Origin: Parus major
Lineage: Eukaryota; Chordata; Aves; Passeriformes; Paridae
Reading direction: 5' to 3'
Length of the DNA stretch: 64,000 bases
Assembly: GCF_001522545.3 (NCBI RefSeq)
Contig: NC_031779.1
Coordinates: forward strand, 3,272,763 to 3,336,762
Below the pieces are notes generated by a model that worked only from the letters and a program-made list of their open reading frames with translations, was not told the origin of the DNA and searched no databases. Positions 60,401 through 64,000 of the stretch are shown here, piece by piece (within the stretch, counting starts at the first letter, position 1; each line of letters opens with the position of its first letter). The translations under genes were made by a program, and so were the position numbers.

Positions 60401-63400
60401 GTTAAACCATCTAAATGCTAAATTTGAGAACCATTAGACAAGGTCATGATCTCATGGAAATCAATGGGAAATTTATTTTTTGTTTGCTTGATTTTATTTA
60501 CTTTGTTACAAGACATTGAGTAAATAATTGCAGATTTGTTTTAGTGGTATCTTACACATCAAGAACAACCATCAGTGATCCCATGTTGGCCTTCTAATTA
60601 ACTTGATTATAAAGGGCACAAGGACAGAGTGAGTAGGAGAGTTGACCTTGGAAAAGGTGTGTGTTTGTTCTCAGGGGCTGGAATAGTGACATGTCAAGGT
60701 AAAGCCTCTGTTCTATGGAAGCTAAAAGTCTTAAGGGCCTGCCGTTAGCAGAAGTCTTTCAGGCCATTGTCTAGCACTGAAAATAAAGGGAATAATTCCC
60801 AGGATCAATTCTTGCCAGTAATGTTGACCTGAGAAGAATTCTAAAAACCCTGGTGATGTTTATTGTTCAGTAATCAGTTTCTGCCTTTCTAGCAGGACTC
60901 CCAGATATTTTAGTGTCCAGATAGAACTGACAGGTTACTTTTTGTGCTCTTAGTAAACTCAAATACAGTCCACAAAATAGCAAATGTGTTCCATACCTCT
61001 GGCTTGCAGGAAAATCAGTTATCCTGTGCATAAATGACAAATGCTTTCCAGAGCCCACTTCACCTTTCCTATGAGACTGAATTTAACATGTTAATTTACT
61101 ATTTATTGTCCTTCATTGTGTATTTTTCTGTATGAATGAAGTAGTCAGAAGAAAATTAGATGATTCACCTCCATGTTTTTTTGGCAAAAGTCTTTAATTA
61201 AATTGGAATTAAATTGCTGAAGTTCCAGCAACTATAAAATGCAATTATGTTATTTAGATATTTTGTCCATCATGATTTTATCCAGCTGAGGGCTGTGCTT
61301 TCAAAAAATAGGAAAAAGAAATCAGTCCTGCACCCCTTTCTTGCCATCAATACTTGTTTCACCTTCATGTCTTGTACGAGCACTGCCAATGCTAAATTCT
61401 ATGTCACTAAAAGGAAATTATCCAAGCTGGAAAAGCATCCATTATTGCTAGGTTCATTTACAAACACATTAGTTCCTTCCCTCAGAGTTCTCTGATGTAG
61501 TTATTCTGCTCATCAAGCTCAAGTCTGCATAAAGGAACAGCAGAAATAAGAAGGTGGGAAAAGCAAGAGGGATGGCTGGACTTCCCTGTCAGAGGTCATG
61601 TGGAGCTGTGGTTTTGCATTTGCCATTTGATACCAGACAGGCTTTTTAATGGTAAATTGTTTCACAGTTGGTCCCTTCTGGCTGGATCAAAAGTATAGGC
61701 CAGGTCAAAATGAGTTTGTGGTGCTTTGACCCTGAGTAGCTTTAAGATCTCTCTTAATAGTGAGACCATTCTTAATTTATTTTTTTTAATACCCTTCATC
61801 CCTGACAATTCCATGCAATTGGAATGTGTAATTGAAGTAATGGTGGTTAGGCAGATAGTTACAACTACTTCTGCTGTAGAGGTTTTCTGTATAACTGGGG
61901 TTTAGATTTTTTAGTAAAAATTTTGTTGATTAAAAAGCAGGCAGACAGCAGTGTCTGTTGTCAGTGTCATGAAGCAACTCAGAATAAAATATAAAAAATG
62001 TGTGGACTGTCAGCAAAAATGGTTTATTAGTTGACCTCCTCATTTGTCTTCCAATAGCATTTTTGCAGAACTCCTGCAAGGTAAAGGGTAACTTTTCCTT
62101 TTAATCTTTCTCTCCATTTGTATATCACTTCCCTGTCAGCTTTCTAGTTAAGTGGCTGCTGTTTCCCCTCAGCCTATATAATTACAGATGATTGCTGCTA
62201 AGGGCATTACGATTATTTGTGAGATTACACCTGCCCTTTCTTAGTAAATTAAGCATCCTTAAGTGACAGTTTGAGTGTGTTAATTGTGTGGAATTAAGGA
62301 AGACTTGACCAGCTGGCTCCGATGTCACTTTGTGCAGTTGCAGACAATGTGACATCAGTATCAGCAGCTCCCAAGGTGCTTCCTCCTGGGTCTTGTAACT
62401 ACACAATGCACTGAAGGAAGAGCTGCTGCTCTGGGCACTTTGTATGGAGGAGAGAAAGGCAGCTCAATAATTGATACCTGCAGGACTGATCACATTCCTG
62501 GACACCCGAGACAGGTCTTTGCTTCTGCCAGAGGGGATCCTTTGCTTCTCCCCTCCTTGGAAGAAGCAGGCATTTAGCCCTAATGAGTCTGAGCTTGAGA
62601 AAGAAATACTTTTTCATTAGTTGACTGAAGAGCAGGACTGGGAGAGTCAAAATAGTTGTATGTTACCTTTAAGTATGACTTACCATGTCTGATACTGTTA
62701 TCTTGTCACAAGCTGATTTTGAAAGATCTTTTTCTGTCACTGACATAAAAATGCATGAAATGCAAACTCTTCCACTGCTCATATTCTGGTTCTGTGGTGA
62801 AGTGTTTGAATTCTAGTATAGCACAGGTGCTCATGAATTGAATTAAACCAATGTCAATACAGTCACATCATAGAGCCATTTAGAATGCAAATGAATGTTT
62901 GTATGCTCTTCTCTCAAGTTGAGCAAGCTCTGCCTCTGCATTTTAGTAAGTTATTTCTGGTTCTGTGATAGAACAGGGAAAGCTGAATGGTTTGCTGCTG
63001 TTCAGGGCAGGGGCTGCCCATTTATCCATGCTCCTAAAATAGAGGAGTTTGTTGCATTCAGCAAGGCGAACACAGTGCAAACTGATTGTTAGCAAAAAGG
63101 GTTAATAACAAATAAATAAATACATCACTTTATTATTAAACCAGTTGTCTCCAGCAGAGGGATCCTTCAAGTTAAAAGACAGTTTTTGTCATCTATTTGT
63201 TGTTTATAGTTTTCCGTATTAATTTATTGAATACTTTTGGCATGTAACTTGTGTTTTGGATTTAATTTTGTTTCTGGTTTGGTCATTCCACATTGGAGAT
63301 GTATCTCAGCAACCTGGGGTTTTTTTCCTCCTGAACTATCACATTACCAATATTTTTATTTTTGCTGGGAGGCTTTTCCTTGGAACATTTCTGTTATTTT

Positions 63401-63692
63401 ATAGTATATTATATGTATGTATATATATATATACACACTATATATACATGTACCATATATAGTATGGCATTTTATAGTATGTAGTATATGTATTATGTAG
63501 TATATTACTTTCTGAGTCAAAAGTAGATGGCACCCAAACAGCATCTTTAACGTTTCTCTGTCAAATCTGAGTTTCCTTCCAAAAGGCTGAGAAATAACTC
63601 TTTGCAGTTGTTTTCAATATTTCTGTAGTACAATGACATATTTTGTTTCTTTAACAGGATTGCACGTTCTTCACTCGAAAGGAAATCCTTCG
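54389..63692 (+). CDS. CIB2: CIB2, calcium and integrin binding protein 2 (3' partial)
   Basis: CIB2 is a small EF-hand calcium sensor that in mammals is part of the hair-cell mechanotransduction complex (with TMC1/2) and binds integrin tails. Two exons are visible, 54389-54439 and 63658-63692. They encode MGNKQTIFTDEQLDAYQ and then DCTFFTRKEILR, close to human MGNKQTIFTEEQLDNYQ and DCTFFNKKDILK. Gly2 gives an N-myristoylation context. Only the N-terminal 28 residues plus part of codon 29 are present, of about 187. The EF-hand domains must lie beyond 64000. The start is fixed by the family's MGNKQ terminus. CIB2 diverges from IDH3A, as in human. Confidence 0.93.
54448..54505 (+). repeat. 30-bp tandem duplication beside the CIB2 exon 1 donor
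   Basis: Units at 54448-54477 and 54478-54505 share tcttggtttgctttagggga. The first begins 8 bases past the exon 1 boundary. Confidence 0.9.
63412..63505 (+). repeat. AT-rich TA/TAGT simple sequence
   Basis: This is an imperfect alternating purine-pyrimidine run containing (TA)n and repeated tagtat units, about 150 bases before CIB2 exon 2. Confidence 0.8.
63658..63692 (+). CDS. CIB2: CIB2 exon 2
   Basis: This 35-nt exon after tttctttaacag encodes DCTFFTRKEIL and two bases of the next codon before gtaagt. At this length it would be easily missed by gene finders. Confidence 0.93.
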
Positions 63693-64000
63693 GTAAGTAA
63701 ATTGTTTTAAATTTCTCCTTTGTGATCCATGTGGAAGGAGCTAAATCTTATCTGGCTTGTGAGGGAACCAGATAAAGCCAGTTATTCTGCAGGAATTAAT
63801 GAGAGCAGGATTGGATTTAAGATACACTTATAATGTATAATTGTCATAAAGTGGTGATTGGCTTAAGGTGAATATCATATCATATCAATTCTAGGGTAGA
63901 GCCAGTGACTTGTATGAATGGGATTTGCTGCTTTTCTGCTCAATGATAGCAGTGAAGGTACATCCTGCAGTCAGTGTAGAATCCAGAGGTGTTTCTGCAT
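63693..64000 (+). other. Start of CIB2 intron 2
   Basis: AT-rich sequence after the gtaagt donor; no exon is visible before the window ends. Confidence 0.7.

Larger units (their letters stand above)
54440..63657 (+). other. CIB2 intron 1 (9.2 kb)
   Basis: This is mostly AT-rich unique-looking sequence. It includes a poly(A) run at about 55015-55034, a CT-rich stretch at 58208-58258 and an AT-rich TA/GTAT microsatellite at about 63412-63505. No recognisable gene or mobile element was found. Confidence 0.6.

Overview
This window is vertebrate nuclear DNA, and most likely from a bird. The genes are split by GT-AG introns, the sequence is AT-rich with isolated CpG islands, the interspersed repeats are CR1-type LINEs and avian-style retroviral LTRs, and the gene order ACSBG1 - IDH3A - CIB2 matches the block I know from human 15q25. 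Passerine is my guess from the LTR types, but I could not test it.

Layout. Positions 1-6434 hold no exon I can support. The plus-strand gene ACSBG1 (bubblegum-type acyl-CoA synthetase) occupies 6435-32107. I resolve 13 exons with consistent splice phases and 670 residues; its first coding exon is not visible and probably lies left of the window. IDH3A (catalytic alpha subunit of mitochondrial NAD-dependent isocitrate dehydrogenase) lies on the minus strand at 34725-47228. It is complete: 11 exons and 366 codons plus stop, with every catalytic residue I checked in place. The two genes converge, with stop codons about 2.6 kb apart. IDH3A starts in a CpG island that contains a 275-base assembly gap (47251-47525) and a 52-bp minisatellite. 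CIB2 (calcium and integrin binding protein 2) is on the plus strand. Its 17-codon first exon (54389-54439) lies behind a second CpG island, and exon 2 is at 63658-63692; the rest runs off the right edge. IDH3A and CIB2 are divergent, about 7 kb apart.

Repeats. There are two CR1 fragments on the minus strand (about 8360-9790 and 45371-45890). A pair of related LTR copies (17636-17972 and 49941-50273) sits 32 kb apart. Other LTR-like pieces are at about 18050-19443 and 31245-31560, with a weaker one at 50640-51000. Several short tandem and inverted repeats are also present. The most striking is an 86-nt near-perfect hairpin (7156-7241) in the first visible ACSBG1 intron.

The genes do not form one pathway. 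ACSBG1 activates long and very-long-chain fatty acids, IDH3A works in the TCA cycle, and CIB2 is a calcium sensor; they are neighbours by conserved synteny. I found no RNA gene of a known family, no CRISPR array and no clearly novel multi-gene system. The best leads are the intronic hairpin, an upstream ORF that ends one base before the CIB2 start codon, alternative 5' acceptors in ACSBG1, and the promoter minisatellite beside the assembly gap.
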